A DNA stretch of 16,018 nucleotides from an uncultured Clostridium sp. (GTDB taxonomy: Bacteria; Bacillota; Clostridia; TANB77; CAG-508), in NCBI GenBank assembly GCA_900553365.1, contig USDL01000023.1, forward strand, positions 1-16,018, read 5' to 3'. Below the pieces are notes generated by a model. It saw nothing but the letters and a program-made list of their open reading frames with translations. It was not told where the DNA came from and did no database searches. Positions 1 through 6,905 of the stretch are shown piece after piece. The stretch's first letter is position 1; every line of letters begins with the position of its first letter. The translations under genes were made by a program, and so were the position numbers.

Positions 1-53
1 TTTGTAGTTGATGTTTTTCTACCTTTTCTTACTAATTGATTAATTGTTGGCAC
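1..53 (-). CDS. rpsL: 30S ribosomal protein S12, 5' end only (partial)
   Basis: The minus strand reads M-P-T-I-N-Q-L-V-R-K-G-R-K-T-S-T-T, the universal N-terminus of ribosomal protein S12, the decoding-centre protein of the small subunit. Only 17 codons are inside the window; the gene runs off the left edge. The start is GTG at 53-51, chosen because the protein begins exactly at the conserved M-P-T-I-N-Q and a strong AGGAGG Shine-Dalgarno lies just upstream (around 61-69). Its own promoter is just upstream. In most bacteria rpsL heads the str operon (rpsG, fusA, tuf); those genes would lie to the left and cannot be seen here. It is too short for the ORF search but I regard the identity as secure. 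Confidence 0.93.
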   Translation of the reverse strand, partial: MPTINQLVRKGRKTSTT

Positions 54-73
54 TTGTTTTTCACCTCCTAGAA

Positions 74-93
74 AATAAACATTAACGTTTATT
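74..93. repeat. Inverted repeat at the rpsL transcription start
   Basis: AATAAAC (74-80) and GTTTATT (87-93) are perfect 7-bp inverted arms with a 6-nt spacer, abutting the -10 box of the rpsL promoter. It would span the transcription start and the first leader bases. It could be an operator or a small leader hairpin; being AT-rich it could also be chance. Confidence 0.35.
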
Positions 94-123
94 ATTATAC
101 CACTTATTTACCACCGCAGTCAA
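94..123 (-). promoter_or_regulatory. Promoter of rpsL
   Basis: On the minus strand TTGACT (118-123) is followed after 18 nt by a perfect TATAAT (94-99). This is a near-consensus housekeeping promoter about 40-70 bp upstream of the rpsL GTG start. Confidence 0.8.
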
Positions 124-196
124 CACTTTTTATATTTTTTTCCAGTTTTTATGTATTTTTTTATTTTACTTCTTCGTATTTACTTAATTATTGAAT

Positions 197-225
197 TTGC
201 TATTTTATGTTTCTTGTGTTATAAT
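197..225 (+). promoter_or_regulatory. Promoter of the 279-623 gene
   Basis: TTGCTA (197-202), a 17-nt spacer, then TATAAT (220-225) preceded by TG at 217-218 (extended -10). It points at the orphan gene starting at 279 and is divergent from the rpsL promoter. The leader then carries a 6-bp hairpin (236-241 with 248-253, one G-U pair). Confidence 0.65.
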
Positions 226-278
226 TGTCTTAAGAGTTCGGTTTTCACCGGACCATTTATAAAAAGGAGATATACGTC

Positions 279-623
279 ATGTCTTATCTTTATGAAAAAA
301 CTTACCCAGAGTGCCCAAAAACTTGTAACAACCTCATCATTCCTGACTTTCAGGTCGAACTCTCTAAAAAGTTCAGAGAATCCTGCCCTGAGCGCTGGGA
401 AGAAGTAGTGAAAATGCAGAAAAAGTTTTCCTCTCGGTATCGTTCTCTCACTTGTGTAACCTTCTTCTCTAAGGAAAAAGGAAAAGCATCTGGAGAGACA
501 ATCCATCAGGAAGACTTCGACTTCACCGGCAAGGAAATTTCCATTTCCAACAACACTGCTAGCAGTTTCGATTACGACCTCGACCTAATTTACAACAACA
601 TTTTCGTTATAGTTACACTCTGA
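279..623 (+). CDS. Small cysteine-containing protein of unknown function (114 aa, contains an in-frame CGG)
   Basis: I do not recognise this protein. It has a complete monocistronic layout: extended -10 promoter, ribosome binding site AAGGAG about 9 nt before the ATG, a 114-codon frame, then a perfect hairpin terminator. The protein has no signal peptide or TM segment that I can see. It has four cysteines (C12 and C16 as C-P-K-T-C, then C36 and C59), a charged middle and an acidic C-terminal half. Its base use is unlike its neighbours: about 41% GC by my count against roughly 30-33% in nearby genes, with many C-ending codons and a CGC Arg codon, suggesting recent acquisition or unusual expression selection. 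Codon 53 (435-437) is CGG. If CGG triggers +1 shifting here as it appears to at 6375, 7957 and 8054, translation would end at TAA 457-459 and give a 59-aa protein. Confidence 0.6.
   Translation: MSYLYEKTYPECPKTCNNLIIPDFQVELSKKFRESCPERWEEVVKMQKKFSSRYRSLTCVTFFSKEKGKASGETIHQEDFDFTGKEISISNNTASSFDYDLDLIYNNIFVIVTL
435..437 (+). other. In-frame CGG codon in the orphan gene
   Basis: This is codon 53 of the 279-623 frame, in the context TCT CGG TAT. It is the only in-frame CGG I found outside the three frameshift sites. A +1 shift here reads seven more codons (G-I-V-L-S-L-V) and stops at 457-459; normal Arg reading continues to 623. Confidence 0.6.
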
Positions 624-633
624 GTAAACTCCT

Positions 634-667
634 AAAAAGCTCTGCATACAATAAGCAGAGCTTTTTT
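634..667. terminator. Intrinsic terminator, probably bidirectional
   Basis: Perfect 12-bp stem (634-645 with 655-666), 9-nt loop, and U/A-rich flanks on both strands. It ends the plus-strand gene at 623 and lies just past the queA stop at 677 on the minus strand, so it probably serves both convergent transcripts. Confidence 0.85.
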
Positions 668-676
668 CCTTTATAT

Positions 677-1708
677 TTATAAAATTAACATTGCATCACC
701 AAAGCTAAAGAATCGATATTTTTCTTCTACTGCCTTGTTATATGCTTCCATAATAAATTCTTTAGTTGCTAGGCTTGATACTAGCATTATAAGTGTTGAT
801 TCTGGTAAGTGGAAGTTTGTTATTAATCTATCAATGCACTTAAATTTGTAACCTGGATAAATAAATATACTTGTGTCTCCTTCTATTTCCTCAACTTCTC
901 CATTTTCTTTGGCTATTGATTCTAGTACTCTGCATGAAGTTGTTCCTACTGCAATTATTTTATGTCCTTCCCTTTTGGCTTTATTTATTTTTTCTGCATC
1001 TTCTTGTTTTATGTAAAAATGTTCTGTATGCATTTTATGTTCTTCTATATTTTCAACCTTTACGGGTCTAAATGTTCCTATTCCTACATGCAATGTTACA
1101 TTTGCGATTTCTACACCTTTTGCTTTTATTTTTTCTAATAGTTCTTCTGTAAAATGTAATCCTGCTGTTGGTGCTGCTGCTGAGCCTTCATATTTTGCAT
1201 ATACTGTTTGATACCTGTCTTTATCTTTTAATCTTTCTGTTATGTATGGTGGAAGTGGCATAAGTCCTATTTTATCTAATATTTCATTGAAAATTCCGTT
1301 ATATTCAAAGTGTACTTTTCTATCTCCATTTTCCATTACTTCAAGTATTTCAGCTTTAAGTAGTCCTTCTCCAAATTCTACTTTTACACCTGTTCTTAGT
1401 TTTTTTCCTGGTCTTACCATTACTTCCCAGTTATCATTTTCAAGTTGTTTTAATAGTAAAAATTCCACTAATTTTTCTGATTCTTTTCCTATTACTTTTC
1501 CATATAGTCTTGCTGGTATTACTTTTGTATTATTTCTTACTAAGCAGTCTCCTGGTTCTAAATAGTCTATTATATCTTTAAATGTTTTGTCTTCTATTTC
1601 CTTTGTATCTCTATGTAGCACCATTAATCTTGATTCATCTCTTTTTTCAGTAGGATGTTGTGCTATTAGCTCTTTTGGTAAGTAGTAATTAAAATCTGAT
1701 ACTTTCAT
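677..1708 (-). CDS. queA: S-adenosylmethionine:tRNA ribosyltransferase-isomerase
   Basis: QueA transfers and isomerises the ribosyl group of S-adenosylmethionine onto 7-aminomethyl-7-deazaguanine at wobble position 34 of GUN-anticodon tRNAs (Asn, Asp, His, Tyr), giving epoxyqueuosine. The 343-aa product is full length for the family. Hallmarks are R-N-N-T-K-V-I-P-A-R near residues 58-67, A-A-A-P-T-A-G-L-H-F at 177-186, G-T-T-S-C-R at 255-260, T-N-F-H-L-P-E-S at 297-304 and the C-terminal Y-R-F-F-S-F-G-D-A-M at 331-340. The Arg of Y-R-F-F is encoded by CGA, showing that CGA is read as Arg. It starts at ATG 1708 with AAGGGG upstream. It is the last gene of the minus-strand cluster, 56 bp after the HExxH protein gene, and ends at the shared terminator. 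No tgt or other queuosine gene is nearby. Confidence 0.96.
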   Translation of the reverse strand: MKVSDFNYYLPKELIAQHPTEKRDESRLMVLHRDTKEIEDKTFKDIIDYLEPGDCLVRNNTKVIPARLYGKVIGKESEKLVEFLLLKQLENDNWEVMVRPGKKLRTGVKVEFGEGLLKAEILEVMENGDRKVHFEYNGIFNEILDKIGLMPLPPYITERLKDKDRYQTVYAKYEGSAAAPTAGLHFTEELLEKIKAKGVEIANVTLHVGIGTFRPVKVENIEEHKMHTEHFYIKQEDAEKINKAKREGHKIIAVGTTSCRVLESIAKENGEVEEIEGDTSIFIYPGYKFKCIDRLITNFHLPESTLIMLVSSLATKEFIMEAYNKAVEEKYRFFSFGDAMLIL

Positions 1709-1735
1709 TAAATATTTCCCCTTTATTATGTTTTT

Positions 1736-1759
1736 GGAACGCCTTAAAAAGGTCGTTCC
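1736..1759. repeat. Intercistronic hairpin before queA
   Basis: GGAACG (1736-1741) pairs with CGTTCC (1754-1759) and CCTT with AAGG inside it, with one bulged base (T1753) and a 3-nt loop, in the 56-bp gap between the HExxH gene stop (1765) and queA. In the transcribed (minus) direction no U-tract follows, so it is a weak terminator candidate at best; RNA processing or attenuation are alternatives. Confidence 0.5.
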
Positions 1760-1764
1760 TTTAA

Positions 1765-3117
1765 TTATACCTCATGATTAGCAAAATTTCTTTTTACTGC
1801 GTTTATAATTGTTAATACTTCTTCAAATATATTACTTGGTTCTTTATGCCAGTTTACTTCTATTGCATATCTAAAGTTGCTATTATTTGGCGGTTTTGAC
1901 AAATATACTGATTCGTCAAGTCCTATATATTCATTGGTTTCGGAATCTAGTATATTCTTTCTCATATAGTCTTTGTACCATACATTCAAGCCATCTTCTG
2001 TTTCACCATTTTTATAGTTGATTTTTTCATAATCATGTAGTTCTGGAGTTGGATAATCATTTTCTTTGTTATCTCTTTCTAATGTATGCAAAAATTCATG
2101 TAAATACACTTCTGCTGGATTTTGATTTGTTATTCCATATTTATATGCAAATATATTAGTGTTTCTATTTAATCTGATTAGAGAATATCCTATTCCATAC
2201 ATATCCATACTGCCAAGCCCTATCCAGTTATCAATAATTGGTATTGATACATTGCCTTTTTCATCTTCCATTCTGCAAACTACAAAGATGTAGTCATATT
2301 CCTTTTGCTTTACGGTGTCATAAATCAAATCTTTTATATCAAAATATCTCAAATAGTTACCGTGCTCTTCATCATAGGAAATAGTTGTTACTGGAGTGTC
2401 TATTACATTTATTTCATATTTAACTGTCATCTTTTTATTTGAGAAATTATAGCAAATGTCCTTAAATCTTTCCATGTTAAGTTGTGCATTTTTTATATCT
2501 TCATCGCTAGTTTTTAAGTTGTATTGTGTTCCATCTATATTTACATTCAATTCTTTTACAATAAAACATCCAACATTCCATTCACTATTTGTGTTTTTTA
2601 TTCCTTTTTCGATTTTGAAGTCTGAAAACCATACTGTTCCAGTACATTTCCCTTGATTTCCACCTAGTCTAAAGCTGATTTTAACCTTCTCTCTGTTTTT
2701 AGAGTTAAACATATATTCAACTTTCTGCCAATCATTAGTTCCTCTCAACGGTTCTGAATATTCTAAAGTATCTAAAAGGCCTATAGTTGCCCCAACGTCT
2801 TTTTCTAAATCTTCTCCAACTATATTTTCGGTTTTTACCATGCATGATATTTTGTACGGAGTATTTGGTTCAACTTCTATTTCTTTGTAAAATGATGCAT
2901 CATTATAGTCGCTATTTTGAATTTTATAGCTATTATATTTTGAGCATTTTATTTTATTATCTCTAGTAAATTCTGTTTCCTTGTCTTCTGCAACAACTTT
3001 CTTAAAATTATTGAAATTGTTTAGTTTGTAAATATTAAATGTTATTATTAAAATTATAATTAGTATTAATGTTACTATTGCGGAAGATATACTTATTTTA
3101 CCTTCTTTTTTTCTCAT
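1765..3117 (-). CDS. Membrane-anchored putative zinc metalloprotease with a carbohydrate-binding-like domain
   Basis: A 450-aa protein in three parts. A basic N-terminus is followed by one TM segment (about 10-30), anchoring the rest outside the cell. Residues ~75-172 resemble a beta-sandwich carbohydrate-binding module (F-Y-K-E-I-E-V-E-P-N-T-P-Y start, closing W-F-S-D-F-K-I-E). The C-terminal half carries Y-L-H-E-F-L-H-T-L-E at about 338-347, a match to the HExxH zinc-protease motif; the third ligand is not obvious, with E347, D349 or H361 as candidates. I do not recognise the exact family and function is inferred from the motif. The start is the ATG at 3117, not the in-frame ATG at 3132: GGAGG lies 6 nt before 3117, and this ATG overlaps the gltX stop as T-A-A-T-G, implying translational coupling. 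The 3132 start would also need a CGG codon, absent elsewhere. Expression with gltX and queA is unexplained. Confidence 0.7.
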   Translation of the reverse strand: MRKKEGKISISSAIVTLILIIILIITFNIYKLNNFNNFKKVVAEDKETEFTRDNKIKCSKYNSYKIQNSDYNDASFYKEIEVEPNTPYKISCMVKTENIVGEDLEKDVGATIGLLDTLEYSEPLRGTNDWQKVEYMFNSKNREKVKISFRLGGNQGKCTGTVWFSDFKIEKGIKNTNSEWNVGCFIVKELNVNIDGTQYNLKTSDEDIKNAQLNMERFKDICYNFSNKKMTVKYEINVIDTPVTTISYDEEHGNYLRYFDIKDLIYDTVKQKEYDYIFVVCRMEDEKGNVSIPIIDNWIGLGSMDMYGIGYSLIRLNRNTNIFAYKYGITNQNPAEVYLHEFLHTLERDNKENDYPTPELHDYEKINYKNGETEDGLNVWYKDYMRKNILDSETNEYIGLDESVYLSKPPNNSNFRYAIEVNWHKEPSNIFEEVLTIINAVKRNFANHEV

Positions 3118-4772
3118 TAATTTCCTCCGCATATTTTATTAATTCTGTTTGTTATTGAATCTTTACCTAGTATTTGCATTATTTCGTATAAATCTGGTGT
3201 ATTATGTCTACCTGTCAATGCTACTCTTATAACTGTGCTTATATCTCCTACATGGCCTTTATAGTTTTCTGGATTTGCCTTGTATTCTTTAACTTCTCTT
3301 GCATATCCTCTTTCTTCTGCTAAGTCTTTCATTTTATCAAACCATGTTTGTTTATCATCTTTTATATCGAAATATTTGTTTAAATAGCTATTTAAAATTT
3401 CTTTAATTTCATTGCTATCTGTTATATTTTGGAATTCATAACTTGAATTATTTGCAAATTTATCATCATACATATAAATCATAGAATTTTTTACTTCTGA
3501 CCATTTTGATATATCTTTTCTTGGTTTGTTGCCTCCTCTTTCAATGTTTAATATTTTCATTGCATAATCTTTATTTTCAGTAAGCATAGTTTCTAATTCT
3601 TTATCGTATCTTTTAGCCCATTTTAATGTTTCATCATATATTTTTTCTGCTGTGAATTTTGATATTACATTTTTTGAAACGTCTAGTAGTTTTACCATAT
3701 CAAATACTGCTCCACTTACACTCATTTTGTTTAGTTCTAGCTTAAATTCGCTAATGTCAGTATCTTTATTTGCTCTTCTCCATGGTTCAAAACTTGAATT
3801 TGCAATATTTAGTAAGTATTCTACTACTGCTTCTTCTGGTATTCCTTCCTCATGATAATAACTTACTGCTGCTTCTGGATCTTTTCTCTTACTTATCTTT
3901 CTTTTACTTCCATTTTCATCTTTCATAATTGTTGCTGTATGTGCATACTTAGGTGGTTTGAAGCCTAATGCTTTAAATAACTCTAAGTGTAATGGAATTG
4001 AAGAAACCCATTCATCCCCACGAATTACATGTGTTGTTCTCATAAGGTGGTCATCTATTGCATGTGCAAAATGATATGTTGGAAGCCCATCTGCCTTTAT
4101 TATTACAATATCTTGGTCATTTTCTGGAAATTCTATGTTTCCTTTAATAACGTCTTTATGTTTTATTTTTCTATCTTCTCTTCCTTGAGATTTGAATCTT
4201 ATGATATATTTTTTTCCATTTTTTATTTTTTCTACTGCTTCATCTATTGGTAGATTTCTATATTTTGCCCATATTCCATAATATCCTGGTCTTAATTTTG
4301 CTGTTTCTTGTTTTGTTCTTATTTCTTCTAGTTCTTCTGGTGTGCAAAAACATGGATATGCTAGTCCTCTTTGAATTAATGATTTTGCATAAGCCTGATA
4401 TATTTCTTTTCTTTGGCTTTGCTTATATGGCCCATAATTTCCTTTTTCTTCGCTTTCTCCAACCATTCCTTCATCAGGGTTTATTCCAAAGTCTTTTAAG
4501 CTATTTACAATTTGAGCTGTTCCATTTTCAATTTCTCTTTTTTGGTCTGTATCTTCTATTCTTAGTATAAATACACCATTTGATTGCTGAGCTAATTTTC
4601 TATCTATTATTGCTCCAAATAGTCCTCCAATGTGAACAAAACCTGTTGGGCTTGGTGCAAAACGTGTTACCATTGCTCCTTCTGGTAGATTCCTTTCAGG
4701 GTATTTTTCTTCGTAGTATTCTATTTCCTTTGCGTCAGGAAATATTAAATTTGCTAATTCATTATAATCCAT
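3117..4772 (-). CDS. gltX: Glutamate--tRNA ligase (long clostridial form)
   Basis: A class I aminoacyl-tRNA synthetase that charges tRNA-Glu (possibly also tRNA-Gln in a non-discriminating form; not decidable here). The Rossmann signature F-A-P-S-P-T-G-F-V-H-I-G-G is at 38-50, R-G-D-E-W at 251-255, and the KMSKS-equivalent K-I-S-K-R at 292-296. At 551 aa it exceeds the ~480-aa E. coli type because of a ~33-residue N-terminal extension and a longer C-terminal part; from memory the extension is shared by clostridial homologues, so I keep the ATG at 4772 rather than Met34. The C-F-C-T-P-E-E-L of the zinc-binding insertion is present (141-148), but the second ligand pair is replaced by Y-G-I-W-A-K-Y, so zinc is probably not bound as in E. 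coli. It overlaps the kinase gene upstream by 11 nt and the HExxH gene by 1 nt. Confidence 0.95.
   Translation of the reverse strand: MDYNELANLIFPDAKEIEYYEEKYPERNLPEGAMVTRFAPSPTGFVHIGGLFGAIIDRKLAQQSNGVFILRIEDTDQKREIENGTAQIVNSLKDFGINPDEGMVGESEEKGNYGPYKQSQRKEIYQAYAKSLIQRGLAYPCFCTPEELEEIRTKQETAKLRPGYYGIWAKYRNLPIDEAVEKIKNGKKYIIRFKSQGREDRKIKHKDVIKGNIEFPENDQDIVIIKADGLPTYHFAHAIDDHLMRTTHVIRGDEWVSSIPLHLELFKALGFKPPKYAHTATIMKDENGSKRKISKRKDPEAAVSYYHEEGIPEEAVVEYLLNIANSSFEPWRRANKDTDISEFKLELNKMSVSGAVFDMVKLLDVSKNVISKFTAEKIYDETLKWAKRYDKELETMLTENKDYAMKILNIERGGNKPRKDISKWSEVKNSMIYMYDDKFANNSSYEFQNITDSNEIKEILNSYLNKYFDIKDDKQTWFDKMKDLAEERGYAREVKEYKANPENYKGHVGDISTVIRVALTGRHNTPDLYEIMQILGKDSITNRINKICGGN
3124..3128 (-). 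promoter_or_regulatory. Ribosome binding site deciding the HExxH protein start
   Basis: GGAGG on the minus strand, inside the last Gly codons of gltX, 6 nt before ATG 3117. It fixes the start five codons downstream of the longest frame. Confidence 0.85.
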
Positions 4773-5856
4773 ACTGATTTATCATTCCTTTCATATTATT
4801 TTCTTGTTCTTCCATTTGTTTTATAATTTCAACTTGAGCTTTTACTCTTACTAAATTATGGTCTGGTATATCTTTGTTTACTGCATAGTATATGTCACCA
4901 TTTAAGTAATCTGCTAAAAATCTTGTAGTGTTTTCATAAGTCATCATCCAGCCACCCATTGGTAATAGCTCTAATTCGTCTTTTGTGATTGTATCTTTCA
5001 TTTTTTCTAAAAAGCCTTTTGTAAAAGCTTCAAATCTTTCCATATCTACATATATTTTAGATAAATCCTGTTCATCTTCTGCGGCTGTTGTAACACCTGT
5101 TCTAATGCCCTCCCCAAAATCGTAAACAACTGAACCTGGCATTATTGTATCTAAATCAATTAATGCAACGTATTTGTCAGTGTCTTTATCGAATAAGATG
5201 TTGCTAAGCTTTGTATCATTATGAGTTACTCTAAGTGGAATTGTTCCATCTTCTAGCTTACTTGTTATTGCATTTGAGCGAGATGTTCTTTTTTCATCTG
5301 TTAAGAATTCTATATAAGGTTTTGCCTTTTCAAAACGTTCTTTTCTTTTTTCAATGTTCTCCTTTGAGTTTATTGCAGTTTCAAGCTGTCTCACTCTATT
5401 TGGTGTATAATGAAACTTTGGTATTATTTCAAATAGTTTTGAAGCATCAAAGCCATGTAATTGTTTTTGAAAATCTCCAACTGCCTTTCCAGCCTCTGTA
5501 AGTATCTCTAGGCTTTCTGTTGATATGTAAGTTTTTGTGTTTTCTATAAAATATTGCATTCTCCAATTATCATTATATATGTATTTAGGATTTTCACCTT
5601 TTGTTTTAATAAATGTTAATGTTGTACTGTCCCCTTTTTTCTTTATAAATTCTGTTACTTCCTCAATGTTGTTCATTAATTCTGCAATATTAGGAAAAAC
5701 ATTTGTATTTACATATTGTAAAATATATTTCTTTCCAGTGTTATACTCAACAAAATATGTTTTGTTGATATGTCCACTATCAATTAGTTTTACTTTAGTT
5801 GGTTCTCCTTCAATATCAAATTTTTTGGCAATTTCAATTAACTCACTATTTTTCAT
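4762..5856 (-). CDS. APH-fold sugar kinase, N-acetylhexosamine 1-kinase (NahK)-like
   Basis: A 364-aa aminoglycoside-phosphotransferase-fold kinase. The nucleotide loop is D-S-G-H-I-N-K-T-Y at 26-34, the catalytic loop T-H-N-D-T-K-L-S-N at 211-219 (D214 as catalytic base, N219 as a metal ligand), and the metal motif A-L-I-D-L-D-T at 231-237, followed by M-P-G-S-V-V-Y-D-F-G-E. H-N-D-T-K-L-x-N plus I-D-L-D-T-x-M-P-G is what I remember for the NahK branch, which phosphorylates GlcNAc/GalNAc at C1 in mucin-sugar salvage; other APH branches (choline, homoserine) remain possible and the substrate is inferred. It starts at ATG 5856 with AAAGGA about 8 nt upstream. Its end overlaps gltX by 11 nt, so the two are probably translated as a coupled pair. 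No other hexosamine pathway gene is nearby. Confidence 0.75.
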   Translation of the reverse strand: MKNSELIEIAKKFDIEGEPTKVKLIDSGHINKTYFVEYNTGKKYILQYVNTNVFPNIAELMNNIEEVTEFIKKKGDSTTLTFIKTKGENPKYIYNDNWRMQYFIENTKTYISTESLEILTEAGKAVGDFQKQLHGFDASKLFEIIPKFHYTPNRVRQLETAINSKENIEKRKERFEKAKPYIEFLTDEKRTSRSNAITSKLEDGTIPLRVTHNDTKLSNILFDKDTDKYVALIDLDTIMPGSVVYDFGEGIRTGVTTAAEDEQDLSKIYVDMERFEAFTKGFLEKMKDTITKDELELLPMGGWMMTYENTTRFLADYLNGDIYYAVNKDIPDHNLVRVKAQVEIIKQMEEQENNMKGMINQYGL

Positions 5857-5884
5857 AATATAAATCCTTTCTATAGGGTATGTT

Positions 5885-6067
5885 TTATGTTAATAATATC
5901 AAAAGTCCACCTATTATGCTTAATATAAAGCCAATTATTTTAAGTGCTAATGTTGCACCATTTTGGTCACTAAGGCTGAACATTTTTTTAGCAAATTGTC
6001 TTGCATCATATATAAATATTATTCCCAGCATTATAATTATTGCTCCAATTATTTCAAATATTTTCAT
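5885..6067 (-). CDS. Small two-TM membrane protein of unknown function (60 aa)
   Basis: A 60-aa hydrophobic protein with two predicted TM helices (about 4-19 and 41-58) joined by a short polar loop containing D-A-R-Q-F-A-K-K-M-F and D-Q-N-G-A. A good ribosome binding site (AAGGAG, about 8 nt before ATG 6067) and an extended -10 promoter just upstream support it as real. It is the first gene of the minus-strand cluster, 28 bp before the kinase gene. I believe similar short proteins occur in clostridia but know no function. Confidence 0.7.
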   Translation of the reverse strand: MKIFEIIGAIIIMLGIIFIYDARQFAKKMFSLSDQNGATLALKIIGFILSIIGGLLILLT

Positions 6068-6099
6068 ATATTTTTGCTCCTTTTTATTTTACCTTTGAA

Positions 6100-6108
6100 A
6101 TTATATCA
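6100..6108 (-). promoter_or_regulatory. Extended -10 promoter of the minus-strand cluster
   Basis: The minus strand carries TG-A-TATAAT (TATAAT at 6100-6105, TG at 6107-6108). The hexamer 17 nt further upstream (TACAAA) is a poor -35, consistent with an extended -10 promoter. It drives the 60-aa gene and probably the kinase, gltX, HExxH and queA genes. Confidence 0.6.
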
Positions 6109-6146
6109 CATAATTTGCAATTTTTGTAGATTTAAAGCGAATTTTA

Positions 6147-6175
6147 TTGTTTTTTTTGGGTAAACTACATATAAA
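6147..6175 (+). promoter_or_regulatory. Candidate promoter of the VanW lipoprotein gene
   Basis: TTGTTT (6147-6152), 17-nt spacer, TATAAA (6170-6175), pointing at the gene starting at 6198 and divergent from the minus-strand promoter at 6100. The leader would be very short. Confidence 0.4.
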
Positions 6176-6185
6176 ATTTATTTTT

Positions 6186-6190
6186 GGAGG
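6186..6190 (+). promoter_or_regulatory. Ribosome binding site fixing a TTG start
   Basis: GGAGG, 7 nt before TTG 6198-6200. No ATG lies at this spacing, and the protein from this TTG begins directly with a lipoprotein signal peptide. Confidence 0.8.
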
Positions 6191-6197
6191 TCATATT

Positions 6198-6864
6198 TTG
6201 AAAATATTATTAAGTTTATTTTTTTGTATAATTGCCCTTGTTGGTTGTGCTAATAATAATATAGATAACAACAAAGCTAACTACAATGCAACTCCTTTAT
6301 CTCGTGAAGAAGAAGTTTCAAACAATATAACAAATGATAGTAATTCACTGGTTGAAGCTCCTTCAAACAATACTCGGAGCAACAACACTTGATACTGTTC
6401 CAAGTGAAGAACCATTAGCTGCATTTTCTACAAAAGTTTCTCAAAAGAATCCTGATAGACAAACGAATATTACAATTACTTGTCAGTCTCTAAATGGTAC
6501 AGTTGTTAAATCTGGAGAGACTTTTTCTTTTTGTGATATTCTTGGTCCTGCAAAACCTGAGGATGGATATAAAAAGGCTGACACTTTTGATAGTGACGGC
6601 AATACAATTCAAGCTTACGGTGGTGGCAAATGCCAAGTAAGTACAACTTTATATAATGCAGTTTTAGCTTGTAGCGGATTAACTGTTATTGAAAGACATG
6701 AACATAGTGGAGATGTATTTTATGTTCCAGAGGGTATGGATGCTTGCGTAGCTTATGGTTCTTGCGATTTTAAGTTTAAAAATGAAAATACTTTTGACGT
6801 AAAATTATACTTTTCAAATACTCCTGATAGTATTGATGTTAGTATTGTTAAAATTTCTTCATAA
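6198..6864 (+). CDS. VanW-domain lipoprotein, read through a +1 frameshift at CGG
   Basis: Starting at TTG 6198, the first frame encodes a lipoprotein signal peptide with lipobox L-V-G-C (Cys17), then a hydrophilic linker. It meets CGG at 6375-6377 and would stop at TGA 6390-6392 after 64 residues. Skipping C6375 joins it to the frame ending at 6864, for a 221-aa protein. That second frame is a VanW-type domain (about 76-220): G-E-T-F-S-F-C-D, Y-G-G-G-K-C-Q-V-S-T-T-L-Y-N-A and V-A-Y-G-S-C-D-F-K-F-K-N. VanW domains are found on surface proteins and in some vancomycin-resistance clusters; their biochemical role is not established. The second frame alone has only an internal ATG (6334) without a good ribosome binding site, so the joined product is the sensible gene. 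The D,D-carboxypeptidase gene follows 99 bp on, suggesting a shared role in the cell wall. If CGG is not recoded, this is a pseudogene or sequencing error. Confidence 0.8.
6375..6377 (+). other. CGG +1 frameshift site 1 (VanW lipoprotein)
   Basis: Context AAT ACT CGG AGC. Upstream stop TAA 6328-6330 in the new frame and downstream stop TGA 6390-6392 in the old frame confine the shift to about 62 nt. Skipping C6375 gives N-N-T-G-A-T-T-L across the join. Confidence 0.75.
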
Positions 6865-6905
6865 ATTCATAGTTTGTTCATAAAATTTAGTATGCAATTT
6901 GTTAG

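Noticed and set aside
219..506. 95-aa minus-strand frame opposite the orphan gene, and 85-aa plus frame 151-408
   Set aside because: Neither has a ribosome binding site and promoter of its own; the 279-623 frame has promoter, ribosome binding site and terminator.
1709..1760. preQ1 riboswitch in front of queA
   Set aside because: The hairpin 1736-1759 lacks the preQ1-I loop and core pattern, and it sits in an intercistronic gap.
3118..3132. Start of the HExxH protein at ATG 3132
   Set aside because: No Shine-Dalgarno at proper distance, it would include a CGG codon, and GGAGG positions ATG 3117 instead.
6384..6395. prfB-like programmed +1 shift at the TGA stop 6390-6392 (ACT TGA T)
   Set aside because: The slip from ACU to CUU pairs poorly, there is no Shine-Dalgarno-like stimulator upstream, and the CGG 15 nt earlier explains this site and the other two equally.
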